Shown one piece after another: positions 7,181-15,655 of a stretch of DNA of 64,000 nt. Each line of letters starts with the position of its first letter. The first letter of the stretch is position 1. Source of the stretch: Actinomadura opuntiae (lineage in GTDB: Bacteria > Actinomycetota > Actinomycetes > Streptosporangiales > Streptosporangiaceae); NCBI RefSeq assembly GCF_030283205.1, contig NZ_JASNWF010000005.1, positions 468,563-532,562 of the forward strand, written 5' to 3'. A program made the translations under genes and the position numbers. The notes beneath the pieces are model-generated. The model did no database searches, was not told the DNA's origin, and worked only from the letters and a program-made list of their open reading frames with translations.

Positions 7181-8434
7181 ATGGTGTCGAATGAGGCCAT
7201 GACCGCATCCGCTCCGTGGCCGCTGCTGCCCGGTGCGCTGCGAGCGGAAACCGACCCCGCACCCGAATCCGGCGCGGGCTCACGGCGCTCCGCACGCGAC
7301 ATCGCCGTCGACGCCGGCGCTGTTGCCATCGCTCTGCTGGTGGGTGGCCTGGCTTCGTGGCCGCGTATCGCCGCAGGTCCCGGCGGGTTTTGGGCGGCCG
7401 CTCTGGCCGTCGGCGGTGGCTGCTGTCTCGTCCTGCCGTTGAGACGGCGGTTCCCTGTGACGGTGGCAGCCGTAGCGGGCGCCGTCTCCGCCGTATCACC
7501 GGCGGCGGGCGGGGCGGCGTTCATCGGCCTGTTCTCCGTGGCGGTTCACCGGCGGATGCGGGACGCCGGCTGGATCGCCGCCCTCGGTGTGGCCACCGGC
7601 CTGGTCAGCTCGTGGGCGACGCCCGTACACCACGTGCCGTACATGGCCAGCGTCGTGATCGCCGTGTTGGGCACCGCGGCAGCCCTCGGCTGGGGACGGC
7701 TGGTGCGAGCCCGAAGGCAGCTGCTGGTCTCCTTCGCCGAACGCGCCCGGCGCGCCGAGGCCGACCTGCAGGCGCAGATCAAAGAGGCGCGGCGGCTGGA
7801 GCGGACCCGGCTGGCGCGCGAGATGCACGACGTGCTCGCCCACCGCATCTCGCTGATCAGCCTGCACGCCGGTGCGCTGGAGTTCAGGCCCGACGCCTCC
7901 ACGGAGGAGATCGCCCGTGCGGCCGGAGTCATCCGCAGCGGCACGCATCAGATGTCGGACGACCTCCGCGAGATCATCGGCCTGCTGCGGGAAGACTCCG
8001 GCGACGATGCGCGGACGGTCCGGGCGGCGCTCGCGGGACTGCCGGAGATGGCCGAGGAGTTCCGCAGGACGGGCACGGAGATCACGCTGATCACGGATGC
8101 GGGCGACCTGGCGACGGTGCCGGTGATGACCGCCCGTACCGCCTACCGGATCGTCCAAGAGGGGCTGACCAACGCTGCCAAACACGCGCTGGGAACTCCC
8201 GTCACCGTGATCGTGCGGGGGGCGGCGGGTGACGGGCTCGCCGTCGAGGTCCGTCAGCCGCTGTCACCGAAGCGACAGGAGGCCGCGACCGTTCCGCCCG
8301 GCTCCGGCGTCGGGCTGGTCGGCCTCGCCGAACGGGCCCTGCTGGCAGGCGGCACCCTGGACCACGGACCCACCGCCGACGCGTCGGACGGCGGGGAGTA
8401 TCTCTTGCGGGCCTGGCTACCCTGGGAAGCGTGA
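7181..8434 (+). CDS. Sensor histidine kinase, NarL/DesK type (HPK7)
   Basis: About 417 residues. After a short cytoplasmic start, four or more hydrophobic segments form a membrane domain. Next come a dimerisation helix and the HisKA_3 box RLAREMHDVLAHRISLIS, with the phosphorylated His about 216 residues from this start. The ATPase domain has N-box-like LTNAAKHAL and glycine-rich GSGVGLVGLAERALLAGG. It autophosphorylates and passes phosphate to the adjacent regulator. The stop overlaps the regulator start as GTGA. The start is uncertain: GTG 7112, ATG 7133, 7181 and 7199 are in frame; 7181 avoids overlap with the gene before. Confidence 0.9.
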   Translation: MVSNEAMTASAPWPLLPGALRAETDPAPESGAGSRRSARDIAVDAGAVAIALLVGGLASWPRIAAGPGGFWAAALAVGGGCCLVLPLRRRFPVTVAAVAGAVSAVSPAAGGAAFIGLFSVAVHRRMRDAGWIAALGVATGLVSSWATPVHHVPYMASVVIAVLGTAAALGWGRLVRARRQLLVSFAERARRAEADLQAQIKEARRLERTRLAREMHDVLAHRISLISLHAGALEFRPDASTEEIARAAGVIRSGTHQMSDDLREIIGLLREDSGDDARTVRAALAGLPEMAEEFRRTGTEITLITDAGDLATVPVMTARTAYRIVQEGLTNAAKHALGTPVTVIVRGAAGDGLAVEVRQPLSPKRQEAATVPPGSGVGLVGLAERALLAGGTLDHGPTADASDGGEYLLRAWLPWEA

Positions 8435-9126
8435 CGGACACGGTGCACACCGCCGAAACGGCCGCTCCGACCGAGGACGCACCGCCTCTGCGGGTACTGC
8501 TCGTCGACGACGAGTGGCTGGTCCGCGCCGGACTGCGGACCATGCTCACGGGCGCGGAGGGCATCGAGGTCGTCGGGGAGGCAGCGGACGGGACCTCCGT
8601 ACGGGAGCAGGCGCGGGAGACCGGCGCGGACGTGATCCTCATGGACATCCGCATGCCCCGCACCGACGGGCTGACCGCGACCCGGGAGGTCCGTGCCGGG
8701 GACGACCCGCCCGAAGTCATCGTCCTGACAACCTTCGACCAGGACGAACTCGTCCTGAACGCCCTGCGCGCAGGCGCCGCGGGCTTCCTGCTGAAGACCA
8801 CGCCTCCAGGCCGGATCGTAGAAGCGATCAGGAGCGTGGCCGCGGGCGAACCGGCCTTCTCCCCACGAATCGTGCGTACGCTCGTCGACCACGTCACCGA
8901 CGACCGACACCAGCGACGCGTCGCCGCCCGGCGCCGACTCGACCAACTCACCGACACCGAGCGCCAGATGGCCGACGCCGTCGCGCTGGGGCTGTCCAAC
9001 GCGCAGATCGCGGAGCGGCTGGTGGTCAGCGTCGCCACCGTCAAGTCCTATGTCTCACGCCTGTTGACCAAGCTCGATCTGAACAATCGCGTCCAGATCG
9101 CCCTCCTCGTCCACGACGCCGAATGA
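8431..9126 (+). CDS. Response regulator, NarL/FixJ family
   Basis: 231 residues. The receiver domain spans about 20-140 with acidic pair D26/D27, phospho-acceptor D72 (ILMDIRMP), switch Thr in IVLTTFD and Lys in FLLKTTPP. The C-terminal LuxR-type HTH starts LTDTERQMADAVALGLSNAQ. The insert HVTDDRHQRRVAARRRLDQ makes the linker longer than usual. It is a DNA-binding output partner of the kinase with which it overlaps by 4 nt. The target genes are not evident. Confidence 0.93.
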   Translation: MTDTVHTAETAAPTEDAPPLRVLLVDDEWLVRAGLRTMLTGAEGIEVVGEAADGTSVREQARETGADVILMDIRMPRTDGLTATREVRAGDDPPEVIVLTTFDQDELVLNALRAGAAGFLLKTTPPGRIVEAIRSVAAGEPAFSPRIVRTLVDHVTDDRHQRRVAARRRLDQLTDTERQMADAVALGLSNAQIAERLVVSVATVKSYVSRLLTKLDLNNRVQIALLVHDAE

Positions 9127-9194
9127 GACCGCGTTCGTTCCGGGGCGGTCGATCCTGGTCTTTGTTGGTTGTGGCTTCGCTGGGTGGCGTGCGG

Positions 9195-9629
9195 TCAGTG
9201 GGTTCGTAGTTTCTTGACGACGGTGATGGCCTGGTCTAGGAGATCGCTGGGGCATCCCCAGTAGTCGTAGATGCCGCCGCGGGTGCGGTTGCTGCCGCAG
9301 ACGACGAATACGCCGGTCCCCAGTTCGGCCTTGAGGTGGGTGGCCAGCCAGCCGACGAAACCGCTGTTGTCTGCTGCGTCGGGGAAGTGGAAGGAGAAGA
9401 TTCCGAAGCGTTCGATGCCGTCGCCCTGCTGGGTGAGCGGGACGAGGCGGCTCCAACTTTCCTGGTCCCGGACGACCGCGAGCGTCTCGGCGGTGAGCGC
9501 GGGCGGCTGGTCGGCCGGAGACTCCTCGAAACACCAGACGCCGTCGTGCACGACGAGTTCGGCCTGAGCGATCACACGGCGTAGCCGGTGTTCCGTCTGT
9601 TCCGCAGTCTCCATGCTCACACTGACCAC
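9195..9629 (-). CDS. DUF6196-like hypothetical protein
   Basis: 144 residues, soluble. The conserved-looking core is FGIFSFHFPDAADNSGFVGW, then a helix with LKAELGTGVFVVCG, then NRTRGGIYDYWGCP. This pattern matches a small actinobacterial family I know as DUF6196; the family name is from memory. No catalytic motif is obvious. It stands alone between the two-component operon and a gap; the transcript runs opposite to the operon. Confidence 0.7.
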   Translation of the reverse strand: MVSVSMETAEQTEHRLRRVIAQAELVVHDGVWCFEESPADQPPALTAETLAVVRDQESWSRLVPLTQQGDGIERFGIFSFHFPDAADNSGFVGWLATHLKAELGTGVFVVCGSNRTRGGIYDYWGCPSDLLDQAITVVKKLRTH

Positions 9630-9975
9630 CAGCGAAACTCCTTGATCTGTGAAGCCGTGATCCCGCCCGGGATCTTCGCGCGATCGTGTCCCCCATCGGA
9701 ACGCCTGTTCCTCTCGGGGGCAACGCCATCGTCGTCTCGCCTATTTCCGAATCCGGCCTTCCTCGGTTCCGACCGCCGGCGGCCTGTTTGTCATCGCTCT
9801 TGGTGGCGGTGGCGCGGGTCGGACCAACCGAGTCGGTGGGCCGTTAGCGTTCGCGGTCCGCCGTCCGGAGCGCGGCCGGTCTATTCTGGCGCGAGTAGCC
9901 AAGCAGCCATTGGAGGCCAGATGCCGGCCAGCCTGAAGCGGAGGTCATTACGGCGACGCTTAATGAATTCCACCG
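9630..9975. other. Intergenic stretch without recognisable content
   Basis: I see no gene, hairpin or repeat that stands out. It separates a DUF6196-like gene from the DHFR-fold gene pair. Confidence 0.4.
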
Positions 9976-10518
9976 TCAGGTTGCTGCTCGGCGGGTGTAG
10001 GTGAGGAATAGGGTGCCGTTTTTGCCTCGGTCCAGGGTGTTCAGGCTCCACTGTTGGAGAGGGGCGTCCTCGAAGATGCGGTTTCCGTGGCCGACCACTG
10101 CGGGGGCCACGACGAGGCGGAGTTCGTCGATGAGGGCGGCTTGCAGCAGTGTGCGGGCCAGGGTGATGCTTCCGTGGACGCCGATGTCGCGGCCGGGGCG
10201 CTGTTTCAGGGCGGTCACGTAGTCGTTCACCGGGGTGGTGACCGGGGTGCTGTTCGCCCATTCCCGGGTGAGGTCGGTGGACGTGATGACGTGCTTGCGG
10301 GTGCCGTTGATGAAGCTCGCGAAGGGTTCGAAGTCCGACTTCGGCCAGTAGCCGGCCCAGTCGTCGTAGGTTCCGCGACCCAGGAGGACGTCGTCCTGGG
10401 ATTCGATGACGCTGCCGAGGTAGGGGATCAGCTGCGGGCCGTCGTCGGCGAGCCAGTCGCCGTTCTCGTGGGCGACGCCGTCGAGGGACATCAGGTGGTA
10501 GAGCACGACCTTGCGCAT
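9976..10518 (-). CDS. Dihydrofolate-reductase-fold (RibD C-terminal-like) protein
   Basis: 180 residues. It starts MRKVVLYHLMSLDGVAHENG, the usual opening of the RibD-C/YyaP-type family, with LLGRGTYDDWAGYWP, DIGVHGSITLARTLLQAALIDE and a closing strand LFLTYTRR. These are NADPH-binding reductase folds, mostly of unknown substrate, not true DHFR. The ATG at 10518 has AGGAGA six bases upstream; upstream in-frame sequence belongs to a shadow frame of the neighbouring gene. It lies 14 nt after a paralogous gene, forming a tandem operon. Confidence 0.88.
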   Translation of the reverse strand: MRKVVLYHLMSLDGVAHENGDWLADDGPQLIPYLGSVIESQDDVLLGRGTYDDWAGYWPKSDFEPFASFINGTRKHVITSTDLTREWANSTPVTTPVNDYVTALKQRPGRDIGVHGSITLARTLLQAALIDELRLVVAPAVVGHGNRIFEDAPLQQWSLNTLDRGKNGTLFLTYTRRAAT

Positions 10519-10532
10519 TTGCTGTCTCCTGG

Positions 10533-11072
10533 TCAGTCGCGGTTCTGGGCCGGGGTGTACACGTGCTCGACGGAGCCGTCCGGGAAGGTGCGGGAGCCGG
10601 TGAGCTGGAGGGGGGTAGCGGCGGTCTTGGGCGGGGTAAGGCGGAGGCCGTCGCCGAGCAGGATCGGCATGACGACCACGCCGAGCTCGTCCAACGCGTC
10701 GATGTCGCGGAAGGCCTGGATGGTCTGCTGGCCGCCGACCAGGTGCACGTCGCCGGTGAAGTCGGCGTCGCGCATGAGGCGGAGCAGCTCGGCCGGGTCG
10801 GCGGCGGACACGACGCCGTCGGGCGTCCCGTCCGGGAGGGGCTGGCTGGTCAGCACGAACACCCGCAGGTTCGGCCACGGCCAGTGCGGCGAGCCGACCG
10901 CCGGCGCGAAGGTGTTGCGGCCCATGAGGACGGCGCCGCAGTCGGCGATGAACTCCGGGTGGCCGTGCGAGAGGCCGGACTCGAAGTCGGGTGCGGTCAG
11001 GATGGTGGGGAGGCCGTCCGGGGAGGCGATGAAACCGTCGACGCTGACGGCGATGTGAGTGCGGATTCGCAT
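10533..11072 (-). CDS. Dihydrofolate-reductase-fold (RibD C-terminal-like) protein
   Basis: 179 residues starting MRIRTHIAVSVDGFIASPDG. It has LMGRNTFAP, DVHLVGGQQTIQAFRDIDAL and VMPILLGDGLRL, the three signature blocks of the family, and a strong GAAAGGAA before the ATG. It is distantly similar to the gene downstream, so the two may form a heterodimer or serve related substrates. The divergent neighbour is a LAL-type regulator, which may control the pair (inference from arrangement). Confidence 0.88.
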   Translation of the reverse strand: MRIRTHIAVSVDGFIASPDGLPTILTAPDFESGLSHGHPEFIADCGAVLMGRNTFAPAVGSPHWPWPNLRVFVLTSQPLPDGTPDGVVSAADPAELLRLMRDADFTGDVHLVGGQQTIQAFRDIDALDELGVVVMPILLGDGLRLTPPKTAATPLQLTGSRTFPDGSVEHVYTPAQNRD

Positions 11073-11199
11073 GGTGGGTTCCTTTCGGTGGGTGCCCCTC
11101 CAGGGTGTCCGGAACGAGCGGCGCGCACATTGGGCCGATGCCTTAGGCGGGCCGTCGGGACCTGTTTAGATTCCGGGCGCGGGCAATACCCTGTGGGCC

Positions 11200-14055
11200 A
11201 TGGCGAGCCGGTCGGTGAGCCCGGTGCTGGTGGGCCGGGAGCGGGAACGCGCGGCGCTGCTGGCCGCGCATCGCGATGCGGCGCGGGAGGCGACCGTGGT
11301 GCTCGTCGGCGGCGAGGCCGGCATGGGCAAGACCAGGCTGGTGCGGGAGTTCGCGTCCGGGCTCGGCGCGTCCGCGCGGACGGTGACGGGCGTGTGCACC
11401 GATCTGGGCACCGACGGGCCGCCGTTCGGCGCGTTCGTCACGGCCCTGCGCCGGCTGGTGCGGGCGGTGGGCGTCGCGGGGGTGGCGGGGCTGCTTCCGG
11501 GTGGCGGCCGGCGCGGGCTGGCGCGGCTGTTACCGGAGCTGGGCGAGGACGACGGTGATCCGGACCGGGACCTCGGACGCGCCCGGCTCTTCGAAGAGGC
11601 CCTGCTGTTGCTGGAAGGGGCCGCGGCCGACCGGCCGCTGGTCGTGGCGCTGGAGGATCTGCACTGGGCCGACCGGTCCACCGGCGAGCTCCTGTCCTTC
11701 CTGGCGCAGAACCTCAGCGGGCCCGATCTCCTTCTGGTCGGGACGTACCGGCCCGACGAGATCATCGCGACGCATCCGCTGCACGCGCTGGTCACCCGCG
11801 GCGAGAACGTGCGCCGGATCGCGCTGACCGGGCTGGACCGGGACGCGGTGGCGCAGCAGGTCGCCGCGCTGCTCGGGCACGGACCCGACGAGCCGCGGGT
11901 GGACCGGATCTTCCGCCGCAGCGAGGGGAACCCGCTCTTCGTCGAGGCGCTGGTGGCCGCCGGTGACGCGCCCGACCGGTCGCTGCGCGAGCTGCTGCTG
12001 ACCGACGTCGAGCGCCTGCCCGAGCCCAGTCGGCGGGTCGTGCACGCGGCCGCGGTCGCCGCCAGCCCCGTGGCGCACGGCCTGCTGGCCGCGCTCGTCG
12101 GGATGGACGACCTGGAGTTCGAGGATGCGCTCCGGCCGCTCGTCCGCCGCAGGCTCCTGGAGGTGGTCGACGGCGGGTACGCGTTCCGCCGCGACCTGAT
12201 CCGCGAGGCCGTCCACGACGAGCTGCTGCCCGGTGAACGCGCACGGCTGCACCGGCGCTGCGCGGAGGCGATCAGCGCCGACCGGCGGCTGGTCCCCGCC
12301 GATCGCGCGCCCGTCGAGATCGCCGTGCACTGGTACGCGGCGGGCGAGGACGCCCGTGCCGCCGAGGCGGCGTGGCAGGCGGCCGGATCGGCGCGCCGCG
12401 CGTACGCCCACGCCGAGTGCCACCGCATGCTCGACCGCGTCCTCCGCCTCTGGGACCGGCTGCCGGACCTGCCGGACCGGATCGGCGCCGACCGGCTCAC
12501 CGTCATGGAGATGACCGCCGAAGCCTGCCTGAACGCCGGTGAGCTGGACGCGGGGATCGCCGTGGCGACCGCCGCGCTCGGCGAGTCCCCGGACCCCGAG
12601 CGCGCCGCCGCGCTGCTGGAGACGCGGGCGGCGATGCGCGACCGCAACGGCCAGGACCCGCTGCCCGATCTGATGGAGGCCGCCCGGTCGCTGCCGGCCG
12701 TCCCGGCCACGGCCGTGCGCGGACGGGTGCTGGCCGAGCTGGCCACCTCGCAGCGCAACCAGCGGCGGCTCGCGCCGGCCCGGGCGTCGGCCGAGGAGGC
12801 GCTGGACATCGGACGCCGGACGCGCGACCGCGTCGTCCAGGCGAAGGCCCTCGTCACGCTCGCCGCGCTGGCCGCCGCGGACGCGGACCTGGCGACGGCG
12901 ACCGACCTGTTCGAGCAGGCCGGCGCGGCGGCCCGCGACGCGGGTGCGGACGACACCCGGCTGCTCGTGGCGGTCACCGAGTCGGACGCCCTGGAGGCCG
13001 CCGGTGAGCACGCCCGGGCGGCGCAGGTCGCGCGGCAGGGCATGGCCCTCGCCGACGGCCTCGGGCTGGCCCGCACCCGCGGCACGCTGCTGGCGCCGAA
13101 CCTGTCCGAGGCCCTGCTCTCGCTGGGCGACTGGTCCGCGGCGAGCGAGGTCAACCGGGACGCGCTGAGGCTGGCACCGCCGCCGCTCTACCGGGCGTAC
13201 CTGCGGATCATCCAGGCGACCGTCGACCTCAGGCGGGGGGACGTCGACGAGGCGGAAAGGGCGGCCGAGCAGGCCAGGGCCGCCCTGCGCGGCAACACCC
13301 GCGGCGAGGAGTCGTGCCTGGAGCCCGATCTGCTGGACTGCCGGCTGGCGCAGGTCAGGCAGGACGCCGGCGCCGTGGCCGCGATCATCGGCCACGTCCT
13401 CAGTGATCATGATCTGCTGGTCAGCCCCCGCTACGGCTGGCTCCTGCTGCTGACCGCCGCACAGGGCCTGAGCGGCCACCGGCAGGCCGAGGGCCTGGTC
13501 GAGCGGCTGGTCGCCTGGAGCAGGAAGCTCACGGTCACCGGCAGGCTCCAGCAGGCGTGCAAGCTGGCGTTCGACGCCGAGACGGGTCGGGAAGGCATCG
13601 ACGCGTGGGCTCGCGCGATAGCGGCGTGGCGCGATCTGGAACAGCCGTATGCCCTGGCTGAGACCTTGTTCCGCGCCACTCGTGCCGCGTTGTCCGCCCA
13701 GGACAGGGAACAGGCGACGCTCCTCTTGACGGAAGCCGCGTCGATCGCTGCCGACCTGGGGGCGGGCCCGCTCCGTACCGAGATCGAGAAGCTGGCCAAG
13801 CGGTCCCGTATGCCCCTCGACGCGTCCGGCCCGCCCGCGCGGGAGGAGGCTCCTGCCGGGCTCACCAAGCGTGAACTCGAAGTGCTGGAGCTCCTGACGG
13901 CCGGTCTGAGCAACCGGCAGATCGGCGAGCACCTGTTCATCTCCGCCAAGACCGCCGGTGTCCACGTCTCGAACATCCTGGCCAAGCTCACGGTGTCGAC
14001 CCGCCTGGAGGCCGCCGCGTGGGCCCATCAAACACGCCTGTTCGACCGGAGCTGA
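11200..14055 (+). CDS. LuxR-family regulator of the LAL type with AAA/ATPase domain
   Basis: 951 residues. The N-terminal ATPase has Walker A GGEAGMGKT (37-45) and Walker B-like LVVALEDLHWAD. A long helical TPR-like middle follows. The C-terminal LuxR HTH begins LTKRELEVLELLTAGLSNRQ and includes IGEHLFISAKTAGVHVSNIL. Such large ATP-binding regulators (MalT-like) sense an inducer and activate transcription, often of secondary metabolism or sugar genes. Length matches the family. It diverges from the DHFR-fold pair across a 127-nt promoter region. Confidence 0.93.
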   Translation: MASRSVSPVLVGRERERAALLAAHRDAAREATVVLVGGEAGMGKTRLVREFASGLGASARTVTGVCTDLGTDGPPFGAFVTALRRLVRAVGVAGVAGLLPGGGRRGLARLLPELGEDDGDPDRDLGRARLFEEALLLLEGAAADRPLVVALEDLHWADRSTGELLSFLAQNLSGPDLLLVGTYRPDEIIATHPLHALVTRGENVRRIALTGLDRDAVAQQVAALLGHGPDEPRVDRIFRRSEGNPLFVEALVAAGDAPDRSLRELLLTDVERLPEPSRRVVHAAAVAASPVAHGLLAALVGMDDLEFEDALRPLVRRRLLEVVDGGYAFRRDLIREAVHDELLPGERARLHRRCAEAISADRRLVPADRAPVEIAVHWYAAGEDARAAEAAWQAAGSARRAYAHAECHRMLDRVLRLWDRLPDLPDRIGADRLTVMEMTAEACLNAGELDAGIAVATAALGESPDPERAAALLETRAAMRDRNGQDPLPDLMEAARSLPAVPATAVRGRVLAELATSQRNQRRLAPARASAEEALDIGRRTRDRVVQAKALVTLAALAAADADLATATDLFEQAGAAARDAGADDTRLLVAVTESDALEAAGEHARAAQVARQGMALADGLGLARTRGTLLAPNLSEALLSLGDWSAASEVNRDALRLAPPPLYRAYLRIIQATVDLRRGDVDEAERAAEQARAALRGNTRGEESCLEPDLLDCRLAQVRQDAGAVAAIIGHVLSDHDLLVSPRYGWLLLLTAAQGLSGHRQAEGLVERLVAWSRKLTVTGRLQQACKLAFDAETGREGIDAWARAIAAWRDLEQPYALAETLFRATRAALSAQDREQATLLLTEAASIAADLGAGPLRTEIEKLAKRSRMPLDASGPPAREEAPAGLTKRELEVLELLTAGLSNRQIGEHLFISAKTAGVHVSNILAKLTVSTRLEAAAWAHQTRLFDRS

Positions 14056-14070
14056 GAACCGACCAGGTAG

Positions 14071-14104
14071 TTCGTTGACGAATTATTCGTCGGCGAATTA
14101 TATT
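14071..14104 (+). promoter_or_regulatory. Consensus-like promoter overlapping two 15-bp operator-like repeats
   Basis: TTGACG (14075-14080), 18 nt, TATATT (14099-14104) is a near-ideal housekeeping sigma promoter. It is overlaid by two adjacent 15-bp units, TTCGTTGACGAATTA (14071-14085) and TTCGTCGGCGAATTA (14086-14100), each with TTCG-N4-CGAA symmetry. The spacer is AT-rich against its surroundings. It would drive the gene starting at 14180. Confidence 0.65.
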
Positions 14105-14179
14105 GCGAACCGTGCCTCGCCCGCTGCGTTGCCGTGCCGGGCGGGCATCGCCGACGGATCTCTTGATGGGAGAGGCCTC

Positions 14180-14650
14180 ATGCCCGAAACCACGAGCCCG
14201 CGCGAGGTCTTTCTGAAGCTGGTGCACGGCGTCTGCGAGGAACGCTGGGAAGAGGTGCTCGCGCTCTACGCCGAGCAGACCCACGTGGAGCACCCTTTCC
14301 ACCCGCTCGCGGCTCCCCCGCTGCGATCTCTCGAGGAATTGCGCGCGCACTTCGGCGGCAACGCCCCGCCCGGCGCCTCTATGGGGCACACGCTGCGCCG
14401 GCGGCCGACCGGCATCACCGTCCACGAGACAGCAGATCCCGAGGTCATCGTGGCGGAATTCCGGTACGAAGGGACCGTGGTGGAGACCGGCGAACCGTTC
14501 ACGATTCCGGGCATCTTCGTCATGCGGGTCCGCGACGGGAAGATCGTCGAATCCCGCGATTACCTGGACCACCTGCGGTCCGCCCAGGCCCGGGGCCGGC
14601 TCGGTGAGGTCCTCGATGCCGTCAGGCGGCATCAGGCGCTTGCCGGGTGA
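14180..14650 (+). CDS. SnoaL-like/NTF2-fold protein
   Basis: 156 residues from ATG 14180, with GGGAGAGG upstream. The pattern is that of NTF2-like polyketide-cyclase or ketosteroid-isomerase folds: N-terminal helix ALYAEQTHVEHPF, then LRSLEELRAHFGG, strands VIVAEFRYEGTVVETGEPF and IPGIFVMRVRDGKIVESRDYLD. The substrate is unknown. It has its own strong promoter with operator-like repeats, so it is likely under repressor control; no TetR-type regulator lies beside it. Confidence 0.85.
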   Translation: MPETTSPREVFLKLVHGVCEERWEEVLALYAEQTHVEHPFHPLAAPPLRSLEELRAHFGGNAPPGASMGHTLRRRPTGITVHETADPEVIVAEFRYEGTVVETGEPFTIPGIFVMRVRDGKIVESRDYLDHLRSAQARGRLGEVLDAVRRHQALAG

Positions 14651-14677
14651 GGCCGGAACGCCATTCCCCGCTGGAGG

Positions 14678-15076
14678 TCAGACGTCGGCTTCGAGGGCGA
14701 AGGTGTTGCCGTCCGGGTCCTGGAACCAGGCAATCCGTCCGCCACCGGCCCGTGTGGTGATCCCCTTGGCGTCGTGTTCGTACTGGTCGTAGCGGACGAA
14801 CTCGACGCCGGACGAGGTGAGCTCGTCAACGATCTGATCGATGTCGTCCACGTACCACACCGCCAGCGTCGCCGGGGTCTTTCCGGCGGTGGCCGACTGG
14901 TACACGTTCAGCGCCGGCCCACCACCGGACCCATAGAGGCGGCTACCGTCGGTGACGTGGGCGCTGGGGCCGGACCACAGCGCCTGCAGGCCCAGCTTGC
15001 CTTCGTAGAACGCGACCGCCTGCCGTATGTCGGACACGGCGACCGAGGTCCTGAGTTCATGCGCGCTCAAGGGCAT
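14678..15076 (-). CDS. VOC/glyoxalase-fold protein
   Basis: 132 residues from ATG 15076. Two beta-alpha-beta-beta-beta modules are visible: HELRTSVAVSDIRQAVAFYE with LGLQALW, then LAVWYVDDIDQIVDELTSSG and IAWFQDPDGNTFALEADV. The family includes glyoxalase I, dioxygenases and bleomycin-binding proteins; metal ligands cannot be assigned safely. It follows a GNAT acetyltransferase gene by 19 nt in the same direction, so the two may be cotranscribed. Confidence 0.88.
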   Translation of the reverse strand: MPLSAHELRTSVAVSDIRQAVAFYEGKLGLQALWSGPSAHVTDGSRLYGSGGGPALNVYQSATAGKTPATLAVWYVDDIDQIVDELTSSGVEFVRYDQYEHDAKGITTRAGGGRIAWFQDPDGNTFALEADV

Positions 15077-15095
15077 GAACCACTCTCTCACACGC

Positions 15096-15611
15096 TCACG
15101 TGGGAAGGCCGAGCCGCCAGTTGTTGCTGCGCATGAGGATGCCGCTGCCGGCGGGATATTCGAAGTCGCAGGCGCCGAGAAGGGTGAAGCCGAGGCGGCG
15201 GCAGAGAGCGTTGGAGGGCCCGTTGTCGACCGAGGGAAAAGCATGCAGGCCGCGGGGCGCGCCGGGGTCGCGCGCCACGATCTCGCCAACGATCGCGATC
15301 AGAGCTAAACCCGCTCGCGCGGCAACGCCGCGGCCTTGGTACGGCGGCAGAACGCTCCATCCGGCTTCGTAAATCTGCTCGCCCTGCCAGTCCCGCCGCT
15401 GGTAGGCGATGCTGCCGACCATCTCGTCGCCGTGCAGGATGGCGAACATGCAGCCGCTGCCGGTTTCCGGCATCGCGAGATAGCGCCTGTGGCGTACGAG
15501 CAGCTTCTCCTCTGGCTCGGGGCCGCCGAGGTGATGGCGCATCTGGGGCGTGTTGAGCTGTCGGAGCAGATCGAGCGCGGACTCCGACCAGGGTTGGAGA
15601 CGAACGTCCAT
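15096..15611 (-). CDS. GNAT-family N-acetyltransferase
   Basis: 171 residues from ATG 15611. The acetyl-CoA site is seen in WSVLPPYQGRGVAARAGLAL (Q/RxxGxG/A), with preceding strand MVGSIAYQRRDW and C-terminal SNALCRRLGFTLLGACDF typical of RimJ/RimL-like enzymes. It would acetylate an amine on a protein or small molecule. It is upstream of the VOC gene on the same strand. Confidence 0.88.
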   Translation of the reverse strand: MDVRLQPWSESALDLLRQLNTPQMRHHLGGPEPEEKLLVRHRRYLAMPETGSGCMFAILHGDEMVGSIAYQRRDWQGEQIYEAGWSVLPPYQGRGVAARAGLALIAIVGEIVARDPGAPRGLHAFPSVDNGPSNALCRRLGFTLLGACDFEYPAGSGILMRSNNWRLGLPT

Positions 15612-15655
15612 GACAGGACAGCTTGGCAGGTTCAGGCTTCGTCGGACACCTTGTT

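Noticed and set aside
11530..14031. 833-codon minus-strand frame
   Set aside because: Antisense shadow of the LAL regulator.
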